This document shows positions 10,546 through 22,142 of a stretch of DNA of 64,000 nucleotides, in pieces. The notes under the pieces were generated by a model. The model was not told the origin of the DNA. It made no database searches and saw only the letters and a list, made by a program, of their open reading frames with translations. How positions within the stretch are numbered: position 1 is the stretch's first letter; each line of letters starts with the position of its first letter. The stretch comes from Undaria pinnatifida (taxonomy: Eukaryota > Sar > Phaeophyceae > Laminariales > Alariaceae): positions 12,021,717-12,085,716 of the forward strand of contig JABAKD010000028.1 in NCBI GenBank assembly GCA_012845835.1. The letters run 5' to 3'. A program made the position numbers and the translations under genes.

Positions 10546-11246
10546 ATGCCCAAGAGACTGAAGTCTGGGTCTGGCCATCATCGTCTTGAAATTTGTGGGC
10601 CTTCCAATGGCCGTCACAAGATAGCGTAAGACTGTCCTGAATTCTTCGCCATGTTGCGTTCTCTCCCCAGTGCCATTGATGATGCACTTGATACCCTCTA
10701 TGAGCCCAATGCCGTCTTTAGTCAGTCCGTAGGGTATGCTATTATAGTATGACATTTTTTCTCTTTTCCTTCCCTTGCTTCCTCTTCTTGTCTTGTCTTT
10801 CCTTGCTTCTCTTTTCTTTCTTTTCTTTCCTTTCCTTTTTCGTTTTTCGCTTTCTTGTCTTTTCTTTCCTTCATCTTTTCTTTTCTTTGTTTCTTTTTTC
10901 CAATTGACTTGCATTCGTCGTGCGTATGCGTAGTGATAGGTACTGCGTGCAATATTTACGTGTTAGTCCTTCTTCGGTGGCAAGCGGTGCAGTCGGTTTT
11001 TCCAGGCGCGAGTAGTGAGACGTATGCACCAGTATGGACCTGGCACATCGTAGGCTGACTCCCGATTTCAATTTTTATATGTTTCTGGTGGAGGCATAAA
11101 TTGCGTCAGCTGTGATATATGCGTGTACCACCTTTGGTTTGTTTGTGTTTTTTCGCTGGGGTATCCCTCAGCTCCAAAGAGACTGGAGCCTGTCCTGTGA
11201 CCACGGACTTAATTTTGCGAGTTAATGTGAGAACAAGACCAACATA

Positions 11247-11749
11247 AATGCGTAGGAATCGACAAAAAACCGTGATGTGATCCGTTCATTATGTCATGCA
11301 CCGCATGATGAATGATCATCAAACCCCAACCACCCAGCCGCAAGAGGATATATTCGCTTGACGCGCTGGGTAAAAACCGGCAAACCGCGAAAACCAACAG
11401 CGCAGCGTAGTCACTCCTCGTCGTGTCGTTTGGAATGAAAAACCGTCATGGGTTGGAAATACCCAGCAGCACACTCTGTTTATTCCGGTTTATTTGTCCT
11501 AATGGCTCGCACATAGAAGATAATTTAGGACACCTTTCCAGAAAACACTCATTATTTTCGTCCGCCGCGAGGGGGTTCGTACGCTGTACATGGGTTGCCC
11601 TGAAGCACCATCCCTGGCTCTAGATTCTTACCGTCAGCGGGGGGAATCTAGAAGCAGCCTCGAACAGAACGAGACCACCCACGCCCCTCCCACCACGCTA
11701 TTTGCACGGGGCTAGTAGCTGGTACGGACCCTAATGAGGAGGTACTGCT
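11247..11749. other. Unassigned
   Basis: I recognise nothing between the LINE end and the next MITE. Confidence 0.35.
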
Positions 11750-12012
11750 GTAAAGGTCGTGCGAAATGTTTTCTGAATGACGACGGATCGAGCTCCTTAA
11801 CCCAAAATCGTCGGAAAATAAATAAATAATAGGCCATTTTTTTTTTATGACTCTCGTTGTGCGTACACTCTAGGCCACGAGATTGTTCACCCGGTGTAAT
11901 AGCAGTTTTATTTTCTCTTTAATAATAAGTTTTTGGGACAGGTCTTGAGTTCCCAAAATTAAGGAACCTCAGAAAAGAAGTGGTGCGCCTCTATTGTATC
12001 ACGCTACACTAC
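11750..12012 (-). mobile_element. MITE-like element, family A (diverged copy)
   Basis: The right edge (AGTGGTGCGCCTCTATTGTA, then TCACGCTACAC) is the reverse of the family A end. CCAAAATCGTCGGAAAAT, GGCCA and ACGAGATTGTTCACCCGG match internal blocks of copies at 0.6 kb and 62.0 kb. Confidence 0.5.
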
Positions 12013-12599
12013 ACACGCCCCCCCCATGATATTTTTCATGGGGTTAGTAGTTAGCAGTGCAGTAGTGCAGTAGTCCGCAGTAAGGGTCGGGACCCTAACA
12101 AGGAGGTAGTACAGTAAACTACAGTAAGCTTCAAGGTGGTATCCCGATGTAAAGCGGTCAAGAATCGCTTGCCGCGACTGGGGAAGGAGTTTCACTCGTA
12201 ACCCGGAATGATCAAGGTGACTTAAGTAAGGCGGCTTCCCCCAATAAGCAATAAGGCGATCTCCGCACACCACCGCCAGACTGGTGGACCCCTACTGTTG
12301 TGCCTACTGTGTTGTGGGTGAGATTAGCACGGGGTCAATGCAATGGGAGGATTACTACTGTCACGACAAATGCATCCAGTTATAACGGGAGTGAGTACTA
12401 TATTATTAGTGCACCAGGGATAATTTAGAAAACGTGAAACAATCAAACAAAACAGCTGGCTGCTATCAGATTAAGAATCCAGATCGCCGTGAAAGACCAA
12501 GTCATGTTGTTAATGTATGCATCAGCTCTCCATTGTTATCACAAACCCCACCCTCCTTTTTGTGACCTGATTAATAAAAACATCCCTACCAATTATGTA

Positions 12600-12862
12600 G
12601 GGGCTGCCAACACCCCCCCCCCACCTCTAGCCTGCGGGGCTTTCCTAACACCGTACGTACCCTGTCTGCCACCGAGCGTACCTTGTACCTGATAAACACC
12701 AGATGCCCCCCACCCCTCCAATACCATAAGTAGTACCTGGTATGCTATGAGTAGTACCTGGTAGATACCAGTTTCCCCCCGCTTCCCCTCGAACACTGTA
12801 AATAAAAACTGGCACTGCGAGGTACTGGCAGAATACCAGAACCCCCCCCCCTCCCCGAGAAT
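12600..12862. repeat. Degenerate ~70-80 bp tandem repeat, C-tract bearing
   Basis: Three to four units each carry a motif like ATACCAGNNCCCCCC (near 12695, 12765 and 12835) preceded by GTACCTGGTA-type words. Spacing is about 70 bases. It is non-coding. Confidence 0.5.
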
Positions 12863-13000
12863 AGCATTATTAACTGGTCCAGCGACAATATATTTTGGTC
12901 TCTCAACTAATAATATAAAAGAAAAACATAACATCAGGCCTCGACTGACTGAAGAGTTACGAGATCTGCACCGCTTGAGGTCCGGTGTACTCTGTCACCT

Positions 13001-13092
13001 ATTAATAATAAGAAACAGAAATACCATCCCGGGCAGGGATTCTTATTTGGGAGAGGGTGCGTTCGTTCTATACTAACTTCAGTATACAGGCT
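13001..13092 (-). mobile_element. MITE-like element, family C (half copy)
   Basis: AATAATAAGAAACAGAAAT followed by TTTGGGAGAGGGTGCGTTCG is the reverse of the block in the fuller copy at 41.47-41.60 kb. The other half is missing. Confidence 0.5.
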
Positions 13093-13884
13093 CCCGGAGG
13101 CGCTGTGCTATCTAGGCTACTGGCTAAATAAATCTCAATTTCTACAGAGACTACGTTTCATGCCATTTGCATACACGCGGTAACTAAAAAAAAAATCGCG
13201 CCCGTTCACCAGCCAGCAGCGCACACAAAAGCTGACTACAGCAACGACAGACTGACCCGAGTCTACTCAAGAAAGTCCGAGAACACGCCTAAAAAACACC
13301 GTATGCACGCAGTTCTGGACAAAAATTCGACGGTAATCATCGTAATATTTGAAAACAATGCCGCATCTCTATCTCAACTCTAGCCTGAAGTTAATAACGC
13401 AGCATAACAGCATAAGATTGCTCTGCCCGCAAGCAATGACAACAATAGGGACATACACCACAAATATACAAGACAAAATACAAAATACGCACCAAGCACA
13501 GCATGTGGTTCATCCGATAATTAAACCACCCGTCACAAAAAAAGGCGTAAAAAGCAACAACGATTATTGGTCTCCTCAAAAAAAAAATGCTCGGCATACC
13601 AAAAAGATTGTGCTCGTAAAGACTGCACGTGAAAAAAAGACCACATCGAAAACGAAGTCAAGAAAACGACAGTAAACGAGTAGACGTGAGAATAATCACG
13701 CCACGCCGAACGAACCCCTAACCCCGGCCCCTACATGCCGACGGCGAAAAAGCCTTCGCGAGACCTCGTAACGGCAGGAGGGAACCCTAAGCCAACCATA
13801 CCGGACAACGCGCAAGACAACACACCACACCCCCTTGGGGGGAAAAAATCGAGCCGATTTTCTCGGCAACGGGGAGAGAGCAAA
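13093..13884. other. Unassigned, A-rich
   Basis: An A-rich stretch with one 108-codon + frame rich in K, T and Q and with no recognisable domain. I do not call a gene. Confidence 0.35.
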
Positions 13885-14238
13885 CGCCGAGCGACGCGTC
13901 TATGAAAAGATATCGACGAGATGTTCCCACGATAACTCATCAAAAGACGTGAGCGTGGAAATATCTCGATGATATCTTCTCAAAGGTGCGTCAATGGAAA
14001 GATCTCAACGATATCTCCCCGCGATATCTTCTAAAAGGACGCGTCTATGGAAAGCTCTCGACGATATCTTCCCATAACATCTTATCAAAAGACGCATTTA
14101 CGAAAATATCTCGACGATATCTTTCCCCGACATCTTTCTCACAAAAAGGCATTTTATGGAAACATCTCGACAATATTTTGCCATGACATCTCAAAAGACC
14201 GCGCTTATGGAAATTTCTCGACGATATCTCCCCAAAGC
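13885..14238. repeat. ~55-60 bp minisatellite
   Basis: About six to seven degenerate units of the form AAAAGACGCGTNTATGGAAA, then TCTCGACGATATCTTCCCC and CATCTTCTC. Units begin near 13890, 13945, 13990, 14035, 14090, 14145 and 14195. Repeated GATATC words make every unit partly palindromic. The frames across it are not conserved. Confidence 0.8.
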
Positions 14239-14326
14239 CGCCTTTTTCGTTGTGTGTACCCCCCCCTGGTTTGTGAGAGTCGCCCGCGAAATCAATCCCA
14301 GGGGGGGGTGTTATCTTTTGCTTATT

Positions 14327-14608
14327 TCATACGGGATCACATCTCCTAGCCTTGCGCAGTTTCCGGGCGACTGATGTTGCAGCATTAGCGATGATCAACT
14401 TGGGTGATGGTCGGGGTTCTGGCCAATCTTCCGCGAATCGGTAGAATAATGTGGCGTTTTCGAACATGTGCGTCCTGCTGACGTGGGCAAATATCCCGTG
14501 GTCGATCAGGTAGTCGCCGACGGTCTCTGCCTCCGAGACATTTGAAACCAAGCCGTTCCGAATCATCCAGCGCACGGCGTGGCTGCCGATGAAGCACGAT
14601 TTGTACGT
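14327..14608 (-). CDS. Exon encoding a DEP domain
   Basis: The - strand reads TYKSCFIGSHAVRWMIRNG, then EAETVGDYLIDHGIFAHV and FENATLFYRFAEDW. This is the DEP signature: a CF-G--AV-W helix, an A---G--L---G-I-HV turn and a final YRF strand. DEP domains place signalling proteins at membranes or receptors; which protein this is cannot be told from one exon. The start is chosen at a CAG acceptor preceded by a pyrimidine-rich tract (14609-14635). The frame runs about 35 residues past the domain to a stop at 14327-14329. An alternative end is a GC-type donor in GCGCAAG|GCTAGG near 14350. Other exons of this gene were not found. Confidence 0.75.
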   Translation of the reverse strand, partial: TYKSCFIGSHAVRWMIRNGLVSNVSEAETVGDYLIDHGIFAHVSRTHMFENATLFYRFAEDWPEPRPSPKLIIANAATSVARKLRKARRCDPV

Positions 14609-14830
14609 CTGGCGGAACACAGGGGGAGGGGAACACGTGCAAGCCGAATTAAGAAACAACGAGCCGATACGAACAAGAACAAGAGTCAAAAACAAGAACA
14701 CGATACAGCACGACTTGGGTGTCTGGCGGAACGTGAGGGGGGGGGGGGAGGGCGCATCGAAATAAGTAAGAACCAGAACAACAACAAGACCCCGATACAG
14801 CACGACTCGGACGCCTGGCGGATGGGGGGG
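14595..14830 (-). repeat. Repeated copies of the DEP exon's acceptor edge
   Basis: The segment GACGTACAAATCGTGC with its upstream CCGCCAG and C/T tract recurs in degenerate form at about 14717 and 14812, spaced about 95-112 bases. Each recurrence again encodes an RQ--KSCCI-like start, and each is separated by AACAAGAAC-rich filler. A further edge lies at 16124. It looks like tandem duplication that began at the intron-exon border. Confidence 0.65.
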
Positions 14831-14839
14831 TGTACTCGA

Positions 14840-16123
14840 TATTCATGCATGGTCGTAGTCGTATGACCATAGACCCTCGCATCCCTACTTTGCCAGGACG
14901 GAGCACGTCGGGTTTTCGCTAACCACGCAGACATTGCTTGCACCAAGCGCAAGCGCCGTGAGGTGTTCGGCGAGTCGCATGGAGGGTGAACTTCATCCTT
15001 CCAAGAACCACTGATAAAACGGACTTCGGCACCTTGTGCCTTCTTTCTTGCTTATGGACGACAGCGGCAATGACTTTATTTTCTGGTGTGGCCACTCCAG
15101 AGACAGCAATGGGTATTACTATGTAACTGCCTCGTGGGTGCCTTACCATATTCACACTACGTGATGCGATCATTTCCCTTGTGCGGAGTTAGGGTTCTCC
15201 ACCCCGCACAATATCATCTAACTCGATAACCATCACGACGACCGCCAAAAAAAACAAAAAACAAAAGACAGTACCCTGGTTGTCTAGCTCACGCGTTGAT
15301 TGGCATGTTTTATAGCGTTGCTGCCAACCAACGCCAACCCCAATATACACACAAATACTTACAGCGTCGGTGCCAACCGAGGCCATTAAGACTTACTTAA
15401 TTTTGTCTTTCTCAGGGATTGCCCATCCCTGGCCTCTCAGAGCTCCCTCCAACTTCCATATTACTTGCGGAACCTTTCCAGCTTTTCTTTGATTTCCAGC
15501 TTCGTTCGACATACGAAACGCCAATATAATAGTACATACCGGTACTACTACACCAGGTTTGTACGTACCATCAGATACTACGCTGTTGGATCACATGCAG
15601 ATCAATCCGGCTATATATGGCCCAGCAGCGCAGCGTAGCGCCGTGCGGAGCCGTGCGGAGCCATGCGGTGCGGTGCCGTGCCCTTCGCTGCGGTGCTGTG
15701 TCGCTGCGCTGTGTGCTTTCTTTCGAACATAGAGCAGTACCGGGTATAATGCGTGTGTTGTTGTGTACGGAGTACTACTTTTCCTCTTTTTTCTTCTTCT
15801 ATAGACTATGTATTCGATCTTTCACGGCCCCCTGTTTTTCCCCCACGCAAATTACCCCCGTACTGCCGATCAGAACGTTACACCGGTAACAAAAGCACAC
15901 AGCACAGCTGAGCACAACAGGGCAATTTGCTCTGCACAAGCAGCTCTTTGCATTATCAAATCGCTGCTCGCACCAAATCGTGGGCCTCTTCTTTCTGCCC
16001 CCTTAACATGGTCTATGTTTTTAGTTGCATTCTTCCTTGCCTTGCGTGAGCGTAGCGGGCGGCGTCAGCCGCCCGCGGAGCGGAGCCCTTGTATATATAT
16101 ATACTGAGTATATATTTAGGGCG
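14840..16123. other. Unassigned
   Basis: No gene is recognised. The block around 14868-14910 (AGACCCTCGCATCCCTAC...GACGGAGCACGTCGGGTT) recurs inverted at 43.92-43.98 kb, so a dispersed repeat is present. 15630-15715 is a short GCGGTGC-rich tract. Confidence 0.35.
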
Positions 16124-16205
16124 GGACGTCTGGCGGATTAAGGGGGGGGGGAGCGGGCGCATCCAAATAAGAAACAACGAGTAAACAAGAACAAGAAGGT
16201 CGCGT
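16124..16205 (-). repeat. Outlying copy of the DEP-acceptor repeat
   Basis: GACGTCTGGCGGATTAAGGG, then CGGGCGCATCC and AACAAGAACAAGAA, matches the units at 14.6-14.8 kb but stands 1.3 kb away. Confidence 0.6.
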
Positions 16206-19200
16206 CGGAAGGCGGCGGCTTGCCCTTATAGAGACATTACGGGGACACTTACCTCGAGCGAATTAATGCGAATAGGATGATGCAAAAGAGGAGTGGGGAT
16301 TGACAACCCTCAAACTTATACACAAGAAGAGGGCGAGTTGTTCCTGATACCTTGATGATACCTTGATGATACCTTGTTCATGTACCTTGTTGATTCCTGA
16401 TACCCTGCGGCTGCTTACCTTGTTAAGCGACAAAACTACACTTACTTGAGGATGGCAGGTGTTTTAACTGTTTGTTGAAATATACGGCGAGCATCGAGAG
16501 ACTACCGCGCTACAAACGGCTTCGTACCAGGTGTTCATGATTTACCTGGTAATTGTTACTGTGATACTGCACAGCTGTTGGGGGCAAATCACAATCTTAT
16601 GAGTGACCCCACGAGCGACGGCTGCCCAACGGGACGCTTGGGTTGAGACTGAGGTTAACAATAGCGTCGGTACCATATTGATAGAAAACCCTGAATGGCC
16701 GGGCTCTCACAATGAAAATCAGAACCACCCTGCACCAACATAGCATTATTAGATCTAATGCTTTTCTGAAAAACATACGCGTACAGTATTACAAAACATT
16801 TACCTGCAGGTGATAAGTGCGATCTGCAATCTCCAGCTCCGATCTCATGCGCTTGGCCAGTTTCTGGATGCAGGTCAAAGAAACCACAAAAAAGCAGCAG
16901 AGTCAGAAGTCGTGCATGGGTTGTAGATATTTCCCAACCATAGCCGGGGGCAAGAGGAGTCATGGGGGGAAGGGGGCGCCTACGTATGATAGACGGGATG
17001 AATGCCGTGTTCCGCACTCGGTAGTCAGTGTGTACGGCGCTATTCTCTCTCTCTCGATACACAACAATCGAGTGCGAATTCGAGTATTCTTTACCGGTAT
17101 TAGCTATCAGCTATTCGTAGTATCACATCAGAAGACAGCAGTCACCGAATAGACTCGAGTAATTTTGGAGCCAGTCGTCTGCCTGTCAGTACATGCCGCA
17201 GCTCGTTGGGTACTCTGGTGATTGCAAGAAAATGGTTTCACGAATACAGCATTAGTTCCTAATATTGTAGTGCTGTTTGTCGCAGCTGTAGACCAGGTAC
17301 TTCGTACGTACAGCAGTATACCAGTACGTGGTAGACTGCTGTAGCGATGGTTGCCTTGTCCAGGGCTTCATGGGGCAACGACAGGCCGGCACCCGGCCTC
17401 GATCAGCACCAACACACCCACACCGCTACGAGTACTACAAGGTATTAATAGTCGTCCTTATCGTGAGCGGCAGGGGAACGGCAGGCGCGAGGCGACGCAA
17501 ACAAGCGGCGTCGGTCTTCACATGTCGTTCAAGTCTTTGAATGTATCAACAGTACTTGTAAACCTGTTATATGTGACGACATATACCTCCCCTTGTCGTT
17601 CGTACCGGTATCATAACTACCTGTGGTCCTGTGGCGCCATAGTATTAATACTGCGGTACCGCCGTGTCGTGCTGTCGCGGCCGAGGAGACGAGCGAAAAA
17701 GTGTTCCTGCTCGAATCTCGCTCGAACAAAAATATGTTCTTGTTTCTTGGTCTCATATTTAATTATTTGATAAAACTACGTCAAAACACGCCAGCTTTTT
17801 TACACGATATGTTCCATTTGCCAGGAACCAAGAGACGAGACACGCACCAAATCATGGCGGTCGAGGTGACAACACGAACCACGCAGTTCAATCATGGCGG
17901 ACGGCGTGAGCTGACAGAAGCACAGGCTTTCCCACATTTGCTTTAAACTCGACACGATGGGATAAAATCAGTACGACCATCTACGAGTACAGCAGCACCA
18001 ACCACACGTGCGTGCTCTCTGTACCATACCAGCTATGACATCGACACGATATATTTATATATTCCAATAGCAGCATGGAACGCAGGCACGAAACACCCAT
18101 CAGGGCACCACGCCACGGCTGTCGAGGTGGCAAAACAAACACAGCCAGAGCATGGCGCTCAGCGTAGGGTGGTCAAAGAAGGCTTTCACATAACCATGTA
18201 CACGTAAGACCTCATGTGTACGTAAACGCGACACACCCAACACATGACCTGACAGCGAGCGGATATATCGATATATCCGCCAAGTAAACACGACTGATTT
18301 ACCGAAACTTAAAACACGACAGCATTCTCATTCCTTCATCACCGTCAGTCAACCAAGACAGGCTACGTACCCTGAAGGCCTGCTGTACGTACATGACGAG
18401 CTTCGCATCACTGACACGGCGCATAGGCTGCTGTGGCTCTACGGGTGGTCTACTGTCTACTGGTGATAGTGTGAGTGCGTGGGCACCATTTGTGTCCCGA
18501 CACAAACCAACTTTACCTGCCAGGTACTGCTGTACTATCTCTCGGTGGATTACCGGTATCATTTTTACGAGTCCCCCGCCAGGAAATAGTGTGGACGATT
18601 TGCTGTCATACCGAACATTCTCAACGATTGGACCGGTTGCTTTGAGGTTTCCGTGTATACACACGTAGCACCGTGCCCGGCCGTCTTTGCTCTGCCAGTC
18701 TACAGCAGCAGCACCACTCTGCCTACCAAGTGTAGCTCTGCTGCTCTGCTCTCTGCTCTTTAGACTAGAGTACTACTACGTCGTACTATCATATTCTCTT
18801 CCTTTGGGCTCTAAAATCGCTTGGTGTCGAAGCATTTGTTGTTTGATTCATACCGGTTGCAGAAACGGAAGATAGACTACAAAAAAACACTCACCATTAC
18901 GTCCACACCCATAGCAACACCTTGCTGTGATCGCACCACCCGCAAGCCTGGAGAAGTGCGTGTGTGACCCCGATCCAAGAGTGTAGTACTGTCGCTACAG
19001 AAGCTCGTAGGGAGACGGACGGTGACCCCCGAAGTAGAGCAGTAGACTAGCAGGAGGTTGGGTGTCGGGTGTGCGTGTCCGGTGCGGTGTGCGTGACTAG
19101 GCGAGGCAGGTCAAAGATCTCGGAACAAATTGGGAAAAAATAGTACTGCCCGAACTAAAATATAGAGCCAAAATACAAACAAAAAGAAAGAGCAAAATAT

Positions 19201-19763
19201 TGAAAAATAATTGAATTTAATAATAGAGCCGATATTTGTTTTCCCTCCGTTTTTCGTATCTTTACGAATACTTCTTGTACCTGTTATGTACGTATCGCGT
19301 ATGGTTGAATGTATAATACGCAATACGTGTGTTTCGCACCGCATGATCTACGTATGGGATCCTTTCACGTATTCCTGTGGGGCTTTGCCGAAGCTAACAA
19401 AGCAAAGAGCAAAATCTTGTTGGCCATTATTTACCATCTGTTCCCGCGTACCCAAGACGTACGTAGGAATCGTGTGTGGTGCAGGCAGGCGTACACCTAA
19501 GATTCGCAGTACAGGCGCACCTGCGATCGAACACATCTTGATTGTTACACATTTTACCGTACCTGGTGATGATATGCACACATGCAGCATGCAGCAGCAA
19601 CAAACTACATGAATAATAATACCTGGTATATGCGGCACAATAAAGATCGTCGGCGGCTATACCGGTGCCGATGATATATGACAACAACGTACAGGCTCTA
19701 GTCTAGACTACATACAAGAAGAAGACACGAGAAAGCTGTCTGTACGATATACTCTGTTGTTCA
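16206..19763. other. Unassigned
   Basis: I recognise no exon or RNA gene. 16340-16420 has short GATACCTT repeats. A degenerate 75-base direct repeat links 17857-17935 (TCATGGCGGTCGAGGTGACA) and 18115-18195 (ACGGCTGTCGAGGTGGCAAA). Frames of up to 139 codons show no domain. Confidence 0.35.
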
Positions 19764-21099
19764 GCAACATGCACGTTTTGGCGTGCCATCGAGAATGCTC
19801 GCCGTCATCCGCGAATTCCTCGACGGCATGCAAGCATGCGTGCGGTTGGATGATGGAGAGTGTTCGGATAAGTTCGACGTGGGGCAAGGTCTCAGGCAAG
19901 GATGCGTGCTCGCGCCACTGCTGTTCAACATGTTTTTCACGACGGTACTGCGTGTGGCCGAGAAACGATTCCTCGCTGATGCAGCCATCACAGACAACAT
20001 GGTGCAGCTCCAACGAAAGAAGGAGAAAGGCGAGAAAAAAGGCACTTCACGCACAGGCAAAGTCGACGGGCTGAGGGGGAAGGAGAAGGAGGAGGTGCAG
20101 AGATTGTGTGGAGTATGCTGTACGCTGACGATGCGGGCATCATATCGCGATCATCAAAAGGGCTGGAGAGGATGATGACGGTGATCGCGACTGCGTGCTC
20201 GGCGTTCGGGCTTACGGTCTCCGAGGCGAAAACAGAGATCATGTGCCTGCAAACCAAAGGCGGGGGGAAAGTGTCGTTCACAATCAATGCAGCCGGCCAG
20301 GTATACAAACAAACAATCGAGTTTGTGTACTTGGGCGGGGCCATCAGCGCATACAGAGACCGTAGCATTGAAATAACGCGGCGTCTTCAGAGGGCCTGGG
20401 CGTGCTTCCAGCGGTAGGTACAAGATGGAAATCTATGATCGCCCGGGTGTGCGCTTGCGGTTGAAGGTGAGGTTGCTGAAAGCCGAGGTGGTCGAGACAC
20501 TACATTACGGTTGCATGACGTGGAACCCGAACAAGCCTGACTATGACAGGCTACGACGGGTTCACCACTCCATGCTCCTCCGATGCCTCGGATGGAGGAA
20601 ACGGAAGCGCGACCGCCACACCCTATCGTACGCCGACGCGCTTGCCAAGACAGCTTCCGAGAGCATAGGGGCGATAGTGCGCTAACGGAGGATGTTGTTT
20701 GCGGGATTCGTAGCACGTATGGGGGGGGAGCGTCTGCCACAGCGGATCACGTTTGGGGAGCTTGTTGGGGGTAAGGGCTACTCAGGGGGGCAAGAGAAGG
20801 ACCGGCTGGCTCATCTGAAGGAGGATATGTCGGTCTTTGGAATGAAATTCGAAGATTGGCGAAAGGCTACTCAAAGGCCGGCAGATGGTTTCGACGAGTG
20901 GAGGAGGGACCCGAGTTGTTCATGCGGAATTGGCATGAAAAGGAGAGACGCAGAGCTGCAGAGCGACGCGCAAAGGCTGCGGCGGCGCCATCCACCGTCT
21001 GCATCTCTAAGCGGCCGGGGGGAGAGGCGAGGGGGGGAGGGGGGAAAAGGGGGGAGGGGGGAGGGGGGGGAAGGGGGGGCGTCCTGCCCAGGAGACTGA
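19764..21099 (+). pseudogene. LINE reverse transcriptase, partial and frameshifted
   Basis: The frame opens at [19 protein letters not shown], continues through [20 protein letters not shown] and [12 protein letters not shown] (the RT region before the active site), shifts frame near 20105, and resumes with the active-site motif LYADDAG. TVSEAKTEIMCLQT and IEFVYLGGAIS follow. A stop and shift near 20415, a stop at 20685 and another shift lead to the same C-terminus as the copy at 9.1 kb. The missing N-terminus (endonuclease and RT fingers) marks 5' truncation. The YADD box and downstream thumb identify a non-LTR reverse transcriptase. It cannot make an intact protein. Confidence 0.9.
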
Positions 21100-21729
21100 A
21101 GTCTGGGTCTGGCTATCATCGTCTCGAAATTTGTGGGCCTTCCAATGGCCGTCACAAGATAGCGTAAGACCGCCCTGACTTCTTCGCCATGTTGCGTTCG
21201 CTCCCCAGTGCCATTATGCACATGATACATACCCTCTATGAGCCCAATGCCGTCTGTAGTCAGTGCGTAGGGTCTGCTATTACAGTATGACATTTTTTCT
21301 CTTTTCCTTCCCTTGCTTCCTCTTCTTGTCTTGTCTTTCCTTGCTCCTCTTTTCTTTTCTTTTCTTTTATTTCCTTTCCTTTTTCGTTTTTCGCTTTCTT
21401 GTCTTTTCTTTCCTTCATCTTTTCTTTTCTTTGTTTCTTTTTTCCAATCATGGACTTGCGTCTGTCGTGTGTATGCGCAGTGATAGGTACTACGTGCAAT
21501 ATACACGTGGTAGTCTTTCTTAGTGGCAAGCGGTATATTCGGTTTTTCCAGGCGCGAGTAGTGAGACGTATGCACCGGTATGGACCGGCATTAATTGCGT
21601 CAGCTGCAATATATGCGTGTACCACCTTTGGTTTGTTCGTGTTTTTCCCTGGGGCATTCCTCAGCTCCAGAGTGACTGGAGCCTGTCCTGTGACCACGGA
21701 CTTGATTATGCGAGTTAATGTGAGAACAG

Positions 21730-21783
<54 letters not shown>

Positions 21784-21785
21784 AC
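19764..21785 (+). mobile_element. CAA-tailed LINE, 5'-truncated copy 2
   Basis: The RT fragment is followed by a short G-rich tract (21016-21082), a 3' UTR with a CT-rich stretch (21295-21440), the end block CCTGTGACCACGGACTTGAT...GAGTTAATGTGAGAAC and a real (CAA)n tail (21726-21783). It lacks a segment of about 60 bases that copy 1 has near 11045-11100. It is the most complete copy in the window. Confidence 0.9.
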
Positions 21786-21825
21786 GGTATAATCATCAGA
21801 TCATGGGCCTTGTCTAATCTTTGAA

Positions 21826-22045
21826 GTAGGCTGACTCCCGATTTCACTTTTACATTTTTCTGGCGTAGGCATGAATTTTATTGCGTCAGCTATGATATGC
21901 TCGTACGCGTTGTACATACCACTTTTGGTTTATTGCTTGTATTTTTTCCCTGGTGGGTGGGGTATTCCTACACTCCAGAATAACTGGAGGAGCCTGTCCT
22001 GTGACCACGTACTTGATTACGCGAGTTAATGTGTGAACAACAACA
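21826..22045 (+). mobile_element. CAA-tailed LINE 3' end (copy 3)
   Basis: It starts GTAGGCTGACTCCCGATTTC, matching copy 1 from about 11050, and ends GAGTTAATGTGTGAACAACA. It lies about 40 bases after the tail of copy 2 in the same orientation. That suggests insertion next to an existing tail. Confidence 0.8.
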
Positions 22046-22065
22046 AAAATCACACCACACAAACA

Positions 22066-22142
22066 CCCTTGGAAACCATTTCGGGGACAAAATTACTTGA
22101 AGTTAGTATGCGGAGGAATTTTGGGGCTCTAAACGGGTTAAA
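22066..22142 (-). mobile_element. MITE-like element, family D
   Basis: GGAAACCATTTCGGGGACAA, AATTACTTGAAGTTAGTATG and GGGGCTCTAAACGGGTTAA are the reverse complement of the copy at 25061-25150. The outer left edge is lost at the LINE tail. Confidence 0.65.

Larger units (their letters stand above)
9138..11246 (+). mobile_element. CAA-tailed LINE, 5'-truncated copy 1
   Basis: The copy contains the RT C-terminus, a greatly expanded G-rich array (9519-10545), then a 3' UTR. The UTR includes a T/C-rich tract (10755-10900) and the conserved end block GTGACCACGGACTTAATTTT...GTTAATGTGAGAAC, with a degenerate AAC tail near 11235-11246. The 3' UTR is collinear with the copy at 21.09-21.73 kb. The long - strand proline-rich frames through the G array are compositional. 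Confidence 0.85.

Noticed and set aside
9372-10914. Large proline-rich (-) and glycine-rich (+) open frames of 393-505 codons
   Set aside because: They are produced by the G5-8A array, which has no stops in several phases. The array differs about 15-fold in length from the sister LINE copy and there is no start or splice context.
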